Of a stretch of 64,000 nucleotides of DNA, positions 33,225 to 42,728 are shown in pieces. Numbering within the stretch: position 1 is the first letter of the stretch; every line of letters starts with the position of its first letter. The notes beneath the pieces were generated by a model. It was given only the letters and a program-made list of their open reading frames with translations, searched no databases and was not told where the DNA came from. The DNA is from Parvularcula maris (lineage in GTDB: Bacteria > Pseudomonadota > Alphaproteobacteria > Caulobacterales > Parvularculaceae), in assembly GCF_024505085.1 (NCBI RefSeq), contig NZ_JANIBC010000011.1, forward strand, positions 1 through 64,000, in the 5' to 3' direction. Made by a program: the position numbers and the translations under genes.

Positions 33225-34604
33225 CTAGAAAAGCAGCAGGGCGTGCTGCCGAATGGCGGATTTGATGGCGTCCGTGCTAGCGGGGAGGATATCGAAGCGT
33301 TCCTCCTCGCGGAAGAGCTCCTCTTCGGAGCCGGGCAGTTGCGGCGCCTGGCCGGTTGCCGCTTGGACGGCCTCGGGGAACTTGGCCGGGTGAGCGGTGG
33401 CCAGGGTGACGATGGGGCCGGAAAGCCCGTCCTCCCTGCGCTTTCTCGCCGCGTGGAGACCAATGGCTGTATGGGGGTCGATCAGCTCGCCGTGGCTTTC
33501 AAGCACTTCAGCCATCAGCTCTGCGACATCCGCCTCAGAAGCTTTGTACGAGCGGAAGCCGTCTCTGATGCGGTCCAGCACGTCGCTTTCCAGAGCGAAG
33601 GAGCCGTAGGCCGAGAGGTCGGCCATGGCTCGCTTCACCTCGCCTGCGTCCCGCCCCGCCGCCTCGAAGAGGAGGCGTTCGAAGTTGGAGGCGATCTCGA
33701 TGTCCATGGAGGGGGAGGAGGTCGGCGTGACCCCCCGCTTCTCGTAGATGCCTGTCCGCAAGGTCCGGTCGAGAATGTCGTTCTCGTTCACCGCCACGAT
33801 CAGCTCGCCGACCGGCGCGCCGAGTTTCTTCGCCACGTAGCCTGCGAAGACATCGCCGAAATTGCCGGTAGGGACGGAGAAATGCGCGGTGCCGCCAAGC
33901 TGTGCACAAGAGGTGATGTAGTAGGAGGCCTGGGCCGCCACCCTCGCCCAGTTGATCGAGTTGACGCCGCCGAGGCGGACCTCCTTGGTGAAGGCGCGGT
34001 CGGCGAACATCTCTTTGACGATGCGCTGGCAGTCGTCGAATGTCCCCTCGACGGCGAGGTTCAGGACGTTCCCGGCCCCCGTGGTCGTCATGAAACGCCG
34101 CTGCACCTTCGAGATGCGCTCGTGGGGGTGGAGCACGGTGATGGAGAGGTTCTCACGACCAGCTAAGGCCGCCACGGCCGCCCCGCCGGTATCACCGGAG
34201 GTAGCGACAACCACGTTGAGGTGCCCTCCCCTAGCTTTGAGGTGCCGCTCGAACAGGCGGGCGATGATCTGAAGGGCCACGTCCTTGAAGGCCAGGGTCG
34301 GGCCGTGGAAGAGCTCGAGGAGGTGGTCGTCTCCTAAACGTTTGAGGGGCGCCACGTCAGGATGACGGAAGCTGGCGAAGGCCGCCTCGGTCAGCTCCTG
34401 CGCTTCGTCCAGGGGCAGTTCCTGACCTGCGAAGAGGTGAAGGACCCCCGCCGCTGCACTGGCCATGGAGGTCTCGCCGCTCCAGTCGGTCGCCTCTGGC
34501 CAGGTCTGGGGCAGGTAGAGGCCGCCGTCAGGAGCGAGCGCGTCGATCAGGACGCCTGAGAAGGTGGCAGGCTCGGTGCCGCCCCTGGTCGAGATGTATC
34601 GCAT
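33225..34604 (-). CDS. thrC: Threonine synthase
   Basis: PLP enzyme converting O-phosphohomoserine to threonine. 459 residues from ATG 34604 (MRYISTRGGTEPATFSGVL). The PLP lysine is in FHGPTLAFKDVALQ. Other landmarks are VVVATSGDTGGAAVAAL (phosphate-binding), VLHPHERISKVQRRFMTT and NSINWARVAAQASYYI. Length and order fit the longer bacterial/fungal type of ThrC. Monocistronic; no thrA or thrB nearby. Confidence 0.95.
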   Translation of the reverse strand: MRYISTRGGTEPATFSGVLIDALAPDGGLYLPQTWPEATDWSGETSMASAAAGVLHLFAGQELPLDEAQELTEAAFASFRHPDVAPLKRLGDDHLLELFHGPTLAFKDVALQIIARLFERHLKARGGHLNVVVATSGDTGGAAVAALAGRENLSITVLHPHERISKVQRRFMTTTGAGNVLNLAVEGTFDDCQRIVKEMFADRAFTKEVRLGGVNSINWARVAAQASYYITSCAQLGGTAHFSVPTGNFGDVFAGYVAKKLGAPVGELIVAVNENDILDRTLRTGIYEKRGVTPTSSPSMDIEIASNFERLLFEAAGRDAGEVKRAMADLSAYGSFALESDVLDRIRDGFRSYKASEADVAELMAEVLESHGELIDPHTAIGLHAARKRREDGLSGPIVTLATAHPAKFPEAVQAATGQAPQLPGSEEELFREEERFDILPASTDAIKSAIRQHALLLF

Positions 34605-34691
34605 GGTGCCGTGGTCTTCGCAGCTTGGCCTTGGCGTAGAGAGATGAAAGGGAGCTGCCAAGCGGTCTGGAGGGTGAAGTGCGTCGACCGT

Positions 34692-34815
34692 GGCTGCCCC
34701 CTCCGCCCTTCGGGCACCTCCCCCACTGCGTAGGGGAGGAAAACAGAACTAAGCTTCGGTCCCTATGTCGCTCCCTCTCCCCGAGGGGGAGCTGCCGGAA
34801 GGCTGAGGGGGAGCG
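34692..34815. repeat. Repeat family B, copy B6
   Basis: Full copy. The left half CCTCCGCCCTTCGGGCACC is followed by CTCCCCCACTGCGTAGGGGAG; the right half CTCCCTCTCCCCGAGGGGGAG is followed by CTGCCGGAAGGCTGAGGGGG. It lies between the thrC start and the end of the SMP-30-like gene. Confidence 0.88.
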
Positions 34816-34836
34816 GTGCGATGCGCCGTCCGCCGA

Positions 34837-35883
34837 TCAGCTCCGGCACATCAGGAACTTGTCGTCGGCTGCCGAGCCGATGACCGTTCTGCCGCCGACC
34901 TCGGTGGCGACGGTGGCGGCGGAGAGGTTGCGGCCGCTGTCCTGGTAGAGGGTTTCGACCCGGTCACCGGCCACGCGCAGGATCTGGCTCGGCGCGGTGT
35001 CGCGCAGGCCTTCGGTGTAGGCCTTGAAGGCGAAGGGCTGGGGCACGGCGCCCACGAGCAGCCTGCCCTCACTGTCGACGGACAGGTTGTTGGGGAAGGA
35101 GCCGAGCGCCACCCGTCCGGCAGGCTCCAGCGCCTCGGTCGCCGGGTCGCGGTTGTAGCGGCGGATCGCCTCGGCCCGCATCTCGGCGATGAAGAGCATG
35201 CTGCCGTCCTCGCTCATGGCGAGGCCGTTGGGAAAGCGAAGACCGTCGGTCGCGACCGACCAGCTATTGCCGTCGTAGTGAAACACCGCGCCGGTGGGCA
35301 GCCCAACCAGGAAGTCCGCCTTGCCGCGCAGGGTCTGGCGGCCCGAGGCCGTGTCGTTGGAGACGTAGAAGGAGGTGGGTCCGGTGGCGACGATGTCGTT
35401 GGGGCTGGTCAGGCGGGGGTCGGTGAAGCGCTCGGCCAGGGTCAGGTTGCCGTTGTTCTCCACATCGAAGATGAGCACCTCGAGCCCGACCCGGTTCACG
35501 ACGAACAGGCGGTAGCTCATCAGGCCGCTGGGCAGGCGCTCCTCGAAGAGGTCGATGCCGCCCGGGTCGAGACCGATGGGCCTGCCGCCGGTGCGGTCGC
35601 GCCAGGAGGTGTCATCGAGAGGGTTGTCGAAGTCGAAGCGGACGAGCCCGCCCCGCTCGGCATCGCCGCGCTCGTCCAGAACGGAGAGAAAGGCGACGTT
35701 GCGCCCCTCCATCGCCGTGATGTCCGAAGCGCCGGTGATGCCCACGACCGGGGTGCAGGTCAGCTCGGCACGGTCTTCGAACTCGTCGAACTGATGAAAC
35801 TCGTAGCCTAGCCAGATGGTGGCGGCCGCCGTCGCCAGCGTGCCGATCGCCACCACGAACACCATTGGCATGAAAAGCCGCAT
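34837..35883 (-). CDS. SMP-30/paraoxonase-like beta-propeller protein
   Basis: 348 residues. An N-terminal hydrophobic segment (about 3-26) predicts membrane anchoring or export to the periplasm. The rest looks like a six-bladed propeller of the SMP-30/gluconolactonase-paraoxonase group: GGLVRFDFDNP, LTSPNDIVATGPTSFYVSNDT (Asn-Asp calcium ligands) and LRFPNGLAMSEDGSMLFIAEM. Expected activity is calcium-dependent lactonase or arylesterase; the substrate is unknown. Two cysteines (near 43 and 346) could form the N-to-C disulfide known in paraoxonases. Monocistronic. Confidence 0.8.
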   Translation of the reverse strand: MRLFMPMVFVVAIGTLATAAATIWLGYEFHQFDEFEDRAELTCTPVVGITGASDITAMEGRNVAFLSVLDERGDAERGGLVRFDFDNPLDDTSWRDRTGGRPIGLDPGGIDLFEERLPSGLMSYRLFVVNRVGLEVLIFDVENNGNLTLAERFTDPRLTSPNDIVATGPTSFYVSNDTASGRQTLRGKADFLVGLPTGAVFHYDGNSWSVATDGLRFPNGLAMSEDGSMLFIAEMRAEAIRRYNRDPATEALEPAGRVALGSFPNNLSVDSEGRLLVGAVPQPFAFKAYTEGLRDTAPSQILRVAGDRVETLYQDSGRNLSAATVATEVGGRTVIGSAADDKFLMCRS

Positions 35884-35989
35884 TCAGTCCTGCCCCGATC
35901 CCGTTCTGCCCTGCTTTCCAATCAAGAGGGCTTGAGGGCCGACCGCAAGCCTTGACAGAAGCGTTATAGTGTTAAGTCTCGAAAAGGTT

Positions 35990-36001
35990 GTGTTGCAACA
36001 C
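35990..36001. promoter_or_regulatory. Perfect 12-bp palindrome upstream of the SMP-30-like gene
   Basis: GTGTTGCAACAC lies 107 bp upstream of the start codon of the - strand gene and 20 bp past the stop of the YihY gene. It could be a dimeric regulator site; no second copy was noticed in this window. Confidence 0.3.
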
Positions 36002-36021
36002 CCGTTCCACGCTTTTTTGGG

Positions 36022-37047
36022 TCAGCTCGCCTCGCTGAGATCAACTTTCACGGGATCGGCGCCCTGCCCTCGCGTGCGGCCGAGATGATCGGCGACCCGT
36101 GCGCCGCGCCGCCCGATGGGCTCGGGAACGCCGGTGGTGGTGTCCTCGGCGGTCTGGTGTTCCGTTTCGGCGTTCAGCTTGGCGCCGACGAGGACGACGA
36201 GCGCCGTCGCCCAAAGCCACATCTGAAGCAGGATCACCGCCCCGAACGTGCCGTAGGTGGCGGAGAAGTCAGTGATGTTGCTGGCGTAGTAGGAGATCAG
36301 TCCGGAAACCAGCATCCACAGGAGAGCCGCCGCGACGGCGCCGAGGCTCAGCCAGCGGAAGCGCGGCGGCTCGCGCGAGGGACCGAAGCGGTAGAGGACG
36401 GAGGTGGCCGCGACCATGCCGAAGAACAGGATGGGCCAGCGGACGATCGAGATCGCCGTCTCCGCTCCCCCCGGCAGCGCCAGCGCCTCGAGCAGCGGCG
36501 GCAGGACGACGATCATGCTGATGCCGACCACCGCCGCGATCAGAAAGCCGAAGGTGAAGAGGATGCCTAGGAGGTTGATGACGATGATGTTGCGGTCCTC
36601 GCGCTCGCCGTAGGCGACGTTGAGGGCCTGGAACATAGCCTTGGCCGCCCGGCCAGCGCCGAAGATCGCGACGGCGAAGCTGATGAGGGATACGAGGGAG
36701 AGCCCGCCCTTCCCCGCCGAAGCCACCCGTCCCATCTCGGAGAAGATGAACTCGGAGGCGAGCGGCGGCAGGACCCCGGCCAGCCTTCCCGCATGGTTCG
36801 CGGCGGAGGCGGGATCGGCGATCAGCCCGTAGATCGAGACGAAGAGGACGATGGAGGGGAAGACCGCCAGCAAGGTGAAATAGGCGACGCCTGCCGCCAC
36901 GAGGACGAGGTTGTCGTTGTTGAAGCCGCGCCAGAACCGCAACGCGATATCGAGCCATCCCTTGGTGGGGATGTCGGCAGGCCCCTGCGCCTCGCGGCCC
37001 CTGCCGGGGGCCAGATTGGTCGGCTCGTTCGAACTGGCTTCGCTCAT
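36022..37047 (-). CDS. YihY/BrkB family membrane protein
   Basis: 341 residues from ATG 37047. Six predicted helices start at LVLVAAGVAYFTLLAVFPSIVL, the hallmark of the YihY/virulence factor BrkB family. FGAGRAAKAMFQALNVAYGERE and the C-terminal YGTFGAVILLQMWLWATALVVL are also typical. The C-terminal 50 residues are hydrophilic. Role unproven (once misassigned as RNase BN); perhaps lipid or solute transport. Divergent from the TrmJ-like gene. Confidence 0.9.
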   Translation of the reverse strand: MSEASSNEPTNLAPGRGREAQGPADIPTKGWLDIALRFWRGFNNDNLVLVAAGVAYFTLLAVFPSIVLFVSIYGLIADPASAANHAGRLAGVLPPLASEFIFSEMGRVASAGKGGLSLVSLISFAVAIFGAGRAAKAMFQALNVAYGEREDRNIIVINLLGILFTFGFLIAAVVGISMIVVLPPLLEALALPGGAETAISIVRWPILFFGMVAATSVLYRFGPSREPPRFRWLSLGAVAAALLWMLVSGLISYYASNITDFSATYGTFGAVILLQMWLWATALVVLVGAKLNAETEHQTAEDTTTGVPEPIGRRGARVADHLGRTRGQGADPVKVDLSEAS

Positions 37048-37145
37048 GACCGACCAATACACGCCGCGCGGGAGGGTTCCCCCTCTCAAACTTGATGCAG
37101 CGGGTCCTTTGCGGCAGCGCAGCAAAACGTGCTAGCGGCGGCTCG

Positions 37146-37931
37146 ATGCCCGGCTCTCAAGACCCCTCCTCTCCTCTTCAGCCGCTCATGGTCCTCGTGC
37201 GCCCGCAGATGGGCGAGAATATCGGCGCCGCCGCGAGGGCCATGCTGAACTTCGGGCTGACGGGGATGCGCCTGGTCGAGCCGAGGGACGGCTGGCCCAA
37301 CCCCAAGGCCGTCGCCATGGCCGCGGGGGCGGGAGGCGTTCTCGACGGGGCGAGGGTGTTTGGAGATGTCGGGGAGGCGACCGCCGACTGCTCCTTCGTG
37401 GTCGCCACCACCGCTCGTCAGCGCGGGCTGTTCCTCCCTGTCTATGACGCCTCCGAGGCGATCGCCGAGATCAGGCGCCGCCAGGCGGGCGGCGAGCGAT
37501 GCGCGATCCTCTTCGGCGGCGAGAAGTCGGGCCTGCCCACGGACGACGTAGCCAGAGCCAACGCCATCCTCACCTTGCCGGTGAACCCGGAGTTCTCCTC
37601 CCTGAACCTCGCCCAGGCCGTGCTCCTCTGCGCCTATGAGTGGCGCCGGGCGGAGGACGACGCCCTTCCCTTCGAGAGCTCCTATGACGAGGCCCCTGCG
37701 CCGCGCGAGGAGCTCGACGGAATGCTCGGCCACCTCTTCGGTGTGCTGGACGAGGCGGGCTATTTCTACCCCGATGACAAGAGGCCGGTTCTGGAGCGCA
37801 ACCTGCGAACCATGCTGACCCATGCGCGTTTCACTGAGGCGGAGCTTCGCCTCTTCCGCGGCATGGTCAGGCAGTTCGCCTATTGGGGGCGACAGGGCGA
37901 AGGCGAGACACACAAGGCGGCGAGCGAATGA
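37146..37931 (+). CDS. SPOUT RNA methyltransferase, TrmJ-like
   Basis: 261-residue SpoU-class 2'-O-methyltransferase. Motif 1 is LVRPQMGENIGAAARAMLNFG, motif 2 is CAILFGGEKSGL and motif 3 is LPVNPEFSSLNLAQAVLL. These fit TrmJ, which methylates position 32 of tRNAs with SAM. The C-terminal extension (FGVLDEAGYFYPDDKRPVLERNL) is also TrmJ-like. ATG 37146 gives the family N-terminus. It lies 55 bp before otsA and may be transcribed with it. Confidence 0.9.
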   Translation: MPGSQDPSSPLQPLMVLVRPQMGENIGAAARAMLNFGLTGMRLVEPRDGWPNPKAVAMAAGAGGVLDGARVFGDVGEATADCSFVVATTARQRGLFLPVYDASEAIAEIRRRQAGGERCAILFGGEKSGLPTDDVARANAILTLPVNPEFSSLNLAQAVLLCAYEWRRAEDDALPFESSYDEAPAPREELDGMLGHLFGVLDEAGYFYPDDKRPVLERNLRTMLTHARFTEAELRLFRGMVRQFAYWGRQGEGETHKAASE

Positions 37932-37986
37932 CGACCTCCCGCCGGAAACGAGAGCACGGCTTCCGGCTGTGCGGACAGGACAGAAG

Positions 37987-39393
37987 ATGAAACGACTGGT
38001 GGGCATCTCCAACCGCACGGCGGCAGGCGGACCCAAGGCGGGCGGCCTCGCCGTCGCGCTCTGGGACGCGCTGGTGCAGCGAAAGGGTCTCTGGTTCGGT
38101 TGGTCCGGCGAGGTGGTGGACAAGGACCGCGTGCGCCGCGGGGTCGAGCTCTTCGACGAGGAGGGCGTCGAGTTCGCCCTCACCGACCTCACCGAGGCCG
38201 AGCATGAGGGCTACTATCTAGGCTACGCCAACAGGTCCTTGTGGCCGGTGCTGCACTACCGGGTGGACCTCGCCAACTTCGACGAGGACGAGTACGCCTG
38301 CTACCGCGAGGTGAACCGCCGCTTCGCCAAGCTGATCTACTCGCGCCTCGACGAGGACGACCTCGTCTGGGTGCACGACTACCATCTCTTCCCCCTGCCC
38401 CAGGACCTGCGGGACCTGGGCTGGCGGGGGCGGACGGGCTTCTTCCTGCACATCCCCTTCCCGCCGCCGGAGATCTTCAAGTCGATCCCCGACCATCGCG
38501 CGCTGACCCAAGGGCTCTGCGCCTGCGACGTGATCGGTTTCCAGACCGTCAGCGACCGCGACAACTTCGTCAAATACTGCGTGTCGGAGCTCGGCGCCAA
38601 ACAGAACGGGGCGGAGGAGATCTCGGTCAACAACCGCTCGATCACGATCAAGGCCTACCCCATCGGTATCGACGCGGAGGAGTTCAAACGCCTCGCCGAA
38701 GAGGAGGAGGGCCGCCAAGCCGCGTCCCGCATCGAGCCGTTTCTTGGCGAGCGCCGCGCGCTGATCTTGGGTGTCGACCGGATGGACTACTCCAAGGGCA
38801 TCCCCAACCGTTTCCAGGCGGTGGGCAAGCTGCTCGACAACGAGCCGGGGCTTCACGGGCGGATCGCCTATACCCAGATCGCCCCTCCCTCGCGCACCAA
38901 GGTGGAGGAGTACAAGGAGCTTCGCGGTGAGCTCGATACCCTCGCCGGGCGGATCAACGGTGACTACGGCGATCTCGACTGGATCCCCATCCGCTACCTC
39001 GCTCGCAGCTATCCGAGGGAGCAGCTTGCCGGGCTCTACCGCCTCGCACGGGTCGCGCTCGTGACGCCGCTCCATGACGGGATGAACCTCGTGGCCAAGG
39101 AGTTCGCCGCCGCTCAGGACCCGGAGGATCCCGGCGTCTTGATCCTCAGCCAGTTCGCGGGCGCGGCCGAGCAGCTCAAACACGGTGCACTGATCGTCAA
39201 TCCGCACGATATCTCGGCCATGGCCGACGCCATGCGCGAGGCGCTGAACATGGCGCTGCCCGAGCGGAAGAAGCGCTACGAAGCGCTGGCGCGCATGGTG
39301 TTCGGTCAGGACATCGCCTGGTGGCGCGAGGCCTTCATGGCGGACCTCGATCCCAACGGAGAGCCGGCGGAAGTCGTCTCGCTTCACCGCTGA
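37987..39393 (+). CDS. otsA: Trehalose-6-phosphate synthase
   Basis: GT20 enzyme joining UDP-glucose and glucose-6-phosphate into trehalose-6-phosphate, for osmotic and desiccation protection. 468 residues. Landmarks are GISNRTAAGGPKAGGLAVAL (N-terminal loop), VWVHDYHLFPLPQDLR, FFLHIPFPPPEIF, GVDRMDYSKGIPNR and LVTPLHDGMNLVAKEF. The ATG at 37987 is chosen because it starts the family fold. It precedes otsB by three bases. Confidence 0.97.
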   Translation: MKRLVGISNRTAAGGPKAGGLAVALWDALVQRKGLWFGWSGEVVDKDRVRRGVELFDEEGVEFALTDLTEAEHEGYYLGYANRSLWPVLHYRVDLANFDEDEYACYREVNRRFAKLIYSRLDEDDLVWVHDYHLFPLPQDLRDLGWRGRTGFFLHIPFPPPEIFKSIPDHRALTQGLCACDVIGFQTVSDRDNFVKYCVSELGAKQNGAEEISVNNRSITIKAYPIGIDAEEFKRLAEEEEGRQAASRIEPFLGERRALILGVDRMDYSKGIPNRFQAVGKLLDNEPGLHGRIAYTQIAPPSRTKVEEYKELRGELDTLAGRINGDYGDLDWIPIRYLARSYPREQLAGLYRLARVALVTPLHDGMNLVAKEFAAAQDPEDPGVLILSQFAGAAEQLKHGALIVNPHDISAMADAMREALNMALPERKKRYEALARMVFGQDIAWWREAFMADLDPNGEPAEVVSLHR

Positions 39394-39396
39394 ACC

Positions 39397-40116
39397 ATGG
39401 GTAGGCTGATCACGCGCGATACGGCGCTGTTTCTCGACTTCGACGGTACGCTGACCGGTTTCTCCGACGACCCGGACAGCGTGCGCCTGCCCCCCGGCGG
39501 GTTTGCGGTACTCGAGCGGTTGGCGGAGAAGCTCGGCGGCGCGGTGGCGCTGGTCTCCGGGCGGGACGTGCGCGACCTGGCGAGCCGTGTGCCTACGTGC
39601 CTTTGGCGCGCTGGCAACCATGGCGATCTGGTTCTCGCGCCTGAAGCGAACGAGCCCGATGGCGACACCTCGCCCCCACCAGCGCTTCTTGCCGAGCTAA
39701 AGGAGCTGACCGCCGCCCATGACGGCGTCCGCCTGGAAGAGAAGGCGCGGGTGCTGACCATCCATACACGGATGGCGCGCGATGCCTCAGGAGACGTCAT
39801 CGCCAAGGCCGAAGCCATCGCCGCGCGCACTGAAGGCTACAAACTCCAGCTTGGCAAGGACGTCGCCGAGTTCAAGCCCGAAGGCGTCGACAAGGGAAGA
39901 GCCATCGAGCGGCTGATGAAGGAAGGAGCGTTTGCCGGGCGCAAACCCCTCTTCTTCGGCGACGATGCGACGGATGAGGACGGTTTCATCGTCTGCCTTC
40001 ACAGGGGCGGCTCGGCCGTCAAGATCGGCGAGGGCAAGACCCTCGCCCCCCACCGCCTACCCGACCACCATGCGGTCTGGGACGTACTGAAAGAAGCTCT
40101 GCATGACCTCGCTTGA
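39397..40116 (+). CDS. otsB: Trehalose-6-phosphate phosphatase
   Basis: HAD-superfamily phosphatase completing trehalose synthesis. The catalytic motif LFLDFDGTLTGF (about residues 10-21) carries both aspartates. VALVSGRDVRDL is motif 2, and GRKPLFFGDDATDEDGF holds the motif 4 acidic pair. The 239-residue length is typical. Its 3' end overlaps the GH15 gene by 14 bases. Confidence 0.96.
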   Translation: MGRLITRDTALFLDFDGTLTGFSDDPDSVRLPPGGFAVLERLAEKLGGAVALVSGRDVRDLASRVPTCLWRAGNHGDLVLAPEANEPDGDTSPPPALLAELKELTAAHDGVRLEEKARVLTIHTRMARDASGDVIAKAEAIAARTEGYKLQLGKDVAEFKPEGVDKGRAIERLMKEGAFAGRKPLFFGDDATDEDGFIVCLHRGGSAVKIGEGKTLAPHRLPDHHAVWDVLKEALHDLA

Positions 40117-41872
40117 ACTCGGCATCATCGGTAACGGCTCGATCGCGGGCCTGATCGACGGCGAAGGTGCCTATCAGTGGATGTGCCTGCCGCGGGTCGA
40201 CGGTCAGCCCGTGCTCAACGCCCTTCTCGGCGGTGACGGTGAGCTGCGCTGCGACCTGCACAACATGAAGACGGCCAGTCAGGAGTATGTGCGCAACACC
40301 GCCGTTCTGCGCACGACGCTGACCTCCGAAGAGGGCTGCGAGGTCGACATCATCGACTTCTGTCCCCGCTTCAACGCCAAGGGCCGGACCTTCCGCCCCA
40401 TGAGCTTCGTCAGGCGGATCATTCCGCGCGGCGGCAACCCCAGGGTGACGCTGAAGATCACGCCGAGCCGGGGCTGGTCGAACGAGCCGATGACCACCAA
40501 GCGGGGCACCAGCCATGTCCGCTTCACGGCAGAGGACAACAGCTTCCGCATGACGACGGATGCGCCGATCTCCTACATCATGTCCGAGACGCAGTTCACC
40601 TTGGACCGGCCCGTCAACATCATCTTCACCCCCGATGAGAGCCTGTCCGATGCGCCCGAACAGGTGGCGCGCGACTGGGAGGAGCGCACGGTGGACTACT
40701 GGCAGGAGTGGTCGCGAAGGCTCGCCGTACCCTTCGACTACCAGGAGGCGGTGATCCGTGCGGCGATCACTCTCAAGATGTGCGTCTTCGAGGAGACCGG
40801 CGGCATCGTCGCGGCGCTGACGACTTCCGTGCCCGAGCATCAGGGGTCGGAGCGGAACTGGGACTACCGCTTCTGCTGGATCAGAGACGCCTACTTCACC
40901 GTCACGGCGCTGAACCGGCTGAGTTCGGTGTCGACGCTTGAGTACTATTTGCGCTACCTACGCAACGTCGCGGCGCATACGGATGGCGGCCATATCCAAC
41001 CGGTCTATGGGGTTGGCCTGGAAGCCACCCTTGAAGAGCATATCGTCGATACGATGCCCGGCTACCGCGGCCACCAGCCGGTCAGGCGCGGCAACCAGGC
41101 TGCGGAGCATGTCCAGCACGATGTCTACGGACAGGTGGTTTTGGGTGCGGCCCAGGCCTTCTTCGATCAGCGGCTGCGGGCTCCCGCTGGCGAGGTCGAT
41201 TTTCTCGCGCTGGAGAAGATTGGCGAGCGGGCCTTCGAGATGCATGACCAGCCCGATGCCGGCATCTGGGAGTACCGCACCATCGCCAGCGTTCACACCT
41301 CCTCCGCTCTCATGTGCTGGGCAGCCTGTGACCGGCTTTGCAAAGTGGCGGGATTTCTAGGCCACGATCAGAAGGCGAAGCGCTGGCGCGAGCGTGCGGA
41401 GATCATCCGTAAGAAGATCGAGACCGAGGCCTGGTCTGAGAAAAAGCAGGCCTATGCTGGCGCCTTTGGCGGCGAAGACCTCGACGCGTCGGTGCTGCTG
41501 ATGATCGAGGTCGGTTTCGTGGACGGCGAGGACGAGCGCTTCCGCAAGACCGTCGACGCCATCGACCGTGAGCTGAGGGTCGACAACGCCGTCTACCGCT
41601 ACCGCCACGCCGATGATTTCGGCAAACCCGAGACCGCCTTCACCGCCTGCACCTTCTGGCATATCGACGCCCTCGCCATGACCGGGCGCCGGGAGGAGGC
41701 GAGGAAACTGTTCGAGTACGTCCTTGCCCACCGCACCAAGCTCGGGCTTCTCTCCGAGGACATGGTCCCGGAGACAGGCGAGCTCTGGGGTAACTTCCCC
41801 CAGACCTACTCCATGGTCGGCATCATCAACTCCGCCACCAGGTTGTCGCGCAGCTGGGCGAGCGTCTGCTGA
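40103..41872 (+). CDS. GH15 family glycoside hydrolase
   Basis: 589 residues. The N-terminal beta domain begins LGIIGNGSIAGLIDGEGAYQW. The (alpha/alpha)6 catalytic domain contains ERNWDYRFCWIRDAYFTV and ends in GLLSEDMVPETGELWGNFPQTYS (catalytic base region). GH15 covers glucoamylases and bacterial trehalases. The overlap with otsB (ATG 40103 inside otsB) suggests a trehalose-related role: degradation or turnover when osmotic stress ends. Substrate not proven. Confidence 0.88.
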   Translation: MTSLELGIIGNGSIAGLIDGEGAYQWMCLPRVDGQPVLNALLGGDGELRCDLHNMKTASQEYVRNTAVLRTTLTSEEGCEVDIIDFCPRFNAKGRTFRPMSFVRRIIPRGGNPRVTLKITPSRGWSNEPMTTKRGTSHVRFTAEDNSFRMTTDAPISYIMSETQFTLDRPVNIIFTPDESLSDAPEQVARDWEERTVDYWQEWSRRLAVPFDYQEAVIRAAITLKMCVFEETGGIVAALTTSVPEHQGSERNWDYRFCWIRDAYFTVTALNRLSSVSTLEYYLRYLRNVAAHTDGGHIQPVYGVGLEATLEEHIVDTMPGYRGHQPVRRGNQAAEHVQHDVYGQVVLGAAQAFFDQRLRAPAGEVDFLALEKIGERAFEMHDQPDAGIWEYRTIASVHTSSALMCWAACDRLCKVAGFLGHDQKAKRWRERAEIIRKKIETEAWSEKKQAYAGAFGGEDLDASVLLMIEVGFVDGEDERFRKTVDAIDRELRVDNAVYRYRHADDFGKPETAFTACTFWHIDALAMTGRREEARKLFEYVLAHRTKLGLLSEDMVPETGELWGNFPQTYSMVGIINSATRLSRSWASVC

Positions 41873-42202
41873 CGGTTGGAGCATGGGAAGCGATCGGCGC
41901 AAATTGTTCTTCGAGCAGAGAACCGGCACTGCACCCACCTCTCCCTCAGGAGGGGTCGAAGGCTGCGTAGCAGGCTTCGGGTGAGGGCGTTCTTAAGACC
42001 AAGCTCTGTCTACCGCTCGCCCTCACTCGACATCGAAGATCTCGATCTCTCCCAGAGGGAGATATGAGTAGGCATGCACTGCTAGAAGGGATCACTGCGC
42101 CGTTCGTTTGAGACTACTCCCCTACCCGGTCGGCAGATCATGATGAACCACGCCAATCTGCTATCGACCAAGCGGTGCGCTGGAGCTTACCTCGGTGCAG
42201 GC
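41873..42202. other. 330-bp intergenic region without a gene
   Basis: No supported coding region. It contains TCTCCCTCAGGAGGG near 41940 and CTCTCCCAGAGGGAGA near 42050, so it is probably a decayed palindromic repeat element between the convergent GH15 gene and the small - strand gene. Confidence 0.5.
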
Positions 42203-42637
42203 TCAGAGCGGTTCCAAGAACGACGGCGGCGCCGCTTCGGGGTTGGCCCCTTCAACACCGCCCCTGTTAGCATCCTCTAGCCTACTGCGCGCCGCGTGGT
42301 CTTCGAAGAGAAGCTGTGCCGCCGCGCTGAGCGTCAGGACCTCCCAGTCCCGCAGCCGGTAGCCCGGCTGTTCGGCCATCTTCTTCAGAAGAGGCGTCGC
42401 CGTATCGAGACTTCCCGCCATGAGCGGTGGTGCGAAGAGACGGTGAAGCTCGGCCTGAACCGCCGCTCGTCGCCACCGCTCGGGGCTGTTGTCGAGAATG
42501 GCCTCGAAGATGCTCTGCCCGAGCATAAGCCCCGCCGTCGGCATGACCGGCCATCGGCTCTCGCGCTGTTGCCCCAGCAAGGTGTGTGTACCCTTCACCG
42601 CGCTCGTTTCCGTTTCCCTCATACTCTTCGTTTGCAT
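42203..42637 (-). CDS. Hypothetical protein divergent from the repressor
   Basis: 144 residues, soluble, mostly helical. No recognised family. Features are a central LMLGQSIFEAILDNSPERWRR segment and GYRLRDWEVLTLSAAAQLLFEDHAA near the C-terminus. The start is either ATG 42637, which overlaps the candidate operator, or ATG 42622. The shared, operator-bearing gap with the repressor suggests mutual control. Coding status rests on protein-like composition and arrangement, so it is less certain than its neighbours. Confidence 0.55.
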   Translation of the reverse strand: MQTKSMRETETSAVKGTHTLLGQQRESRWPVMPTAGLMLGQSIFEAILDNSPERWRRAAVQAELHRLFAPPLMAGSLDTATPLLKKMAEQPGYRLRDWEVLTLSAAAQLLFEDHAARSRLEDANRGGVEGANPEAAPPSFLEPL

Positions 42638-42667
42638 ATTGCCGCCATAAATGCAAATAATATGCAT
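42631..42667. promoter_or_regulatory. Candidate repressor operator in divergent gap
   Basis: TTTGCAT (42631-42637) and ATGCAAA (42651-42657) form an inverted repeat with a 13-base spacer. A further ATGCA/TGCAT pair with 7-base spacing follows (42651-42667). It is an AT-rich island in otherwise GC-rich sequence between divergent genes, as expected for operators of phage-type repressors. Confidence 0.55.
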
Positions 42668-42728
42668 GGAAACGCAAGCGCCGCACTCCCCGCCTGACAC
42701 TGACGGGGAGGTGGGCCAGAACTGGCCC

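Noticed and set aside
35952-35970. TTGACA followed by TATAGT, looking like a sigma-70 promoter
   Set aside because: The two boxes are only seven bases apart, far from the 16-18 needed, and no alternative pairing works.
38218-39621. - strand open frame opposite otsA
   Set aside because: Antisense shadow; otsA is intact with all family motifs.
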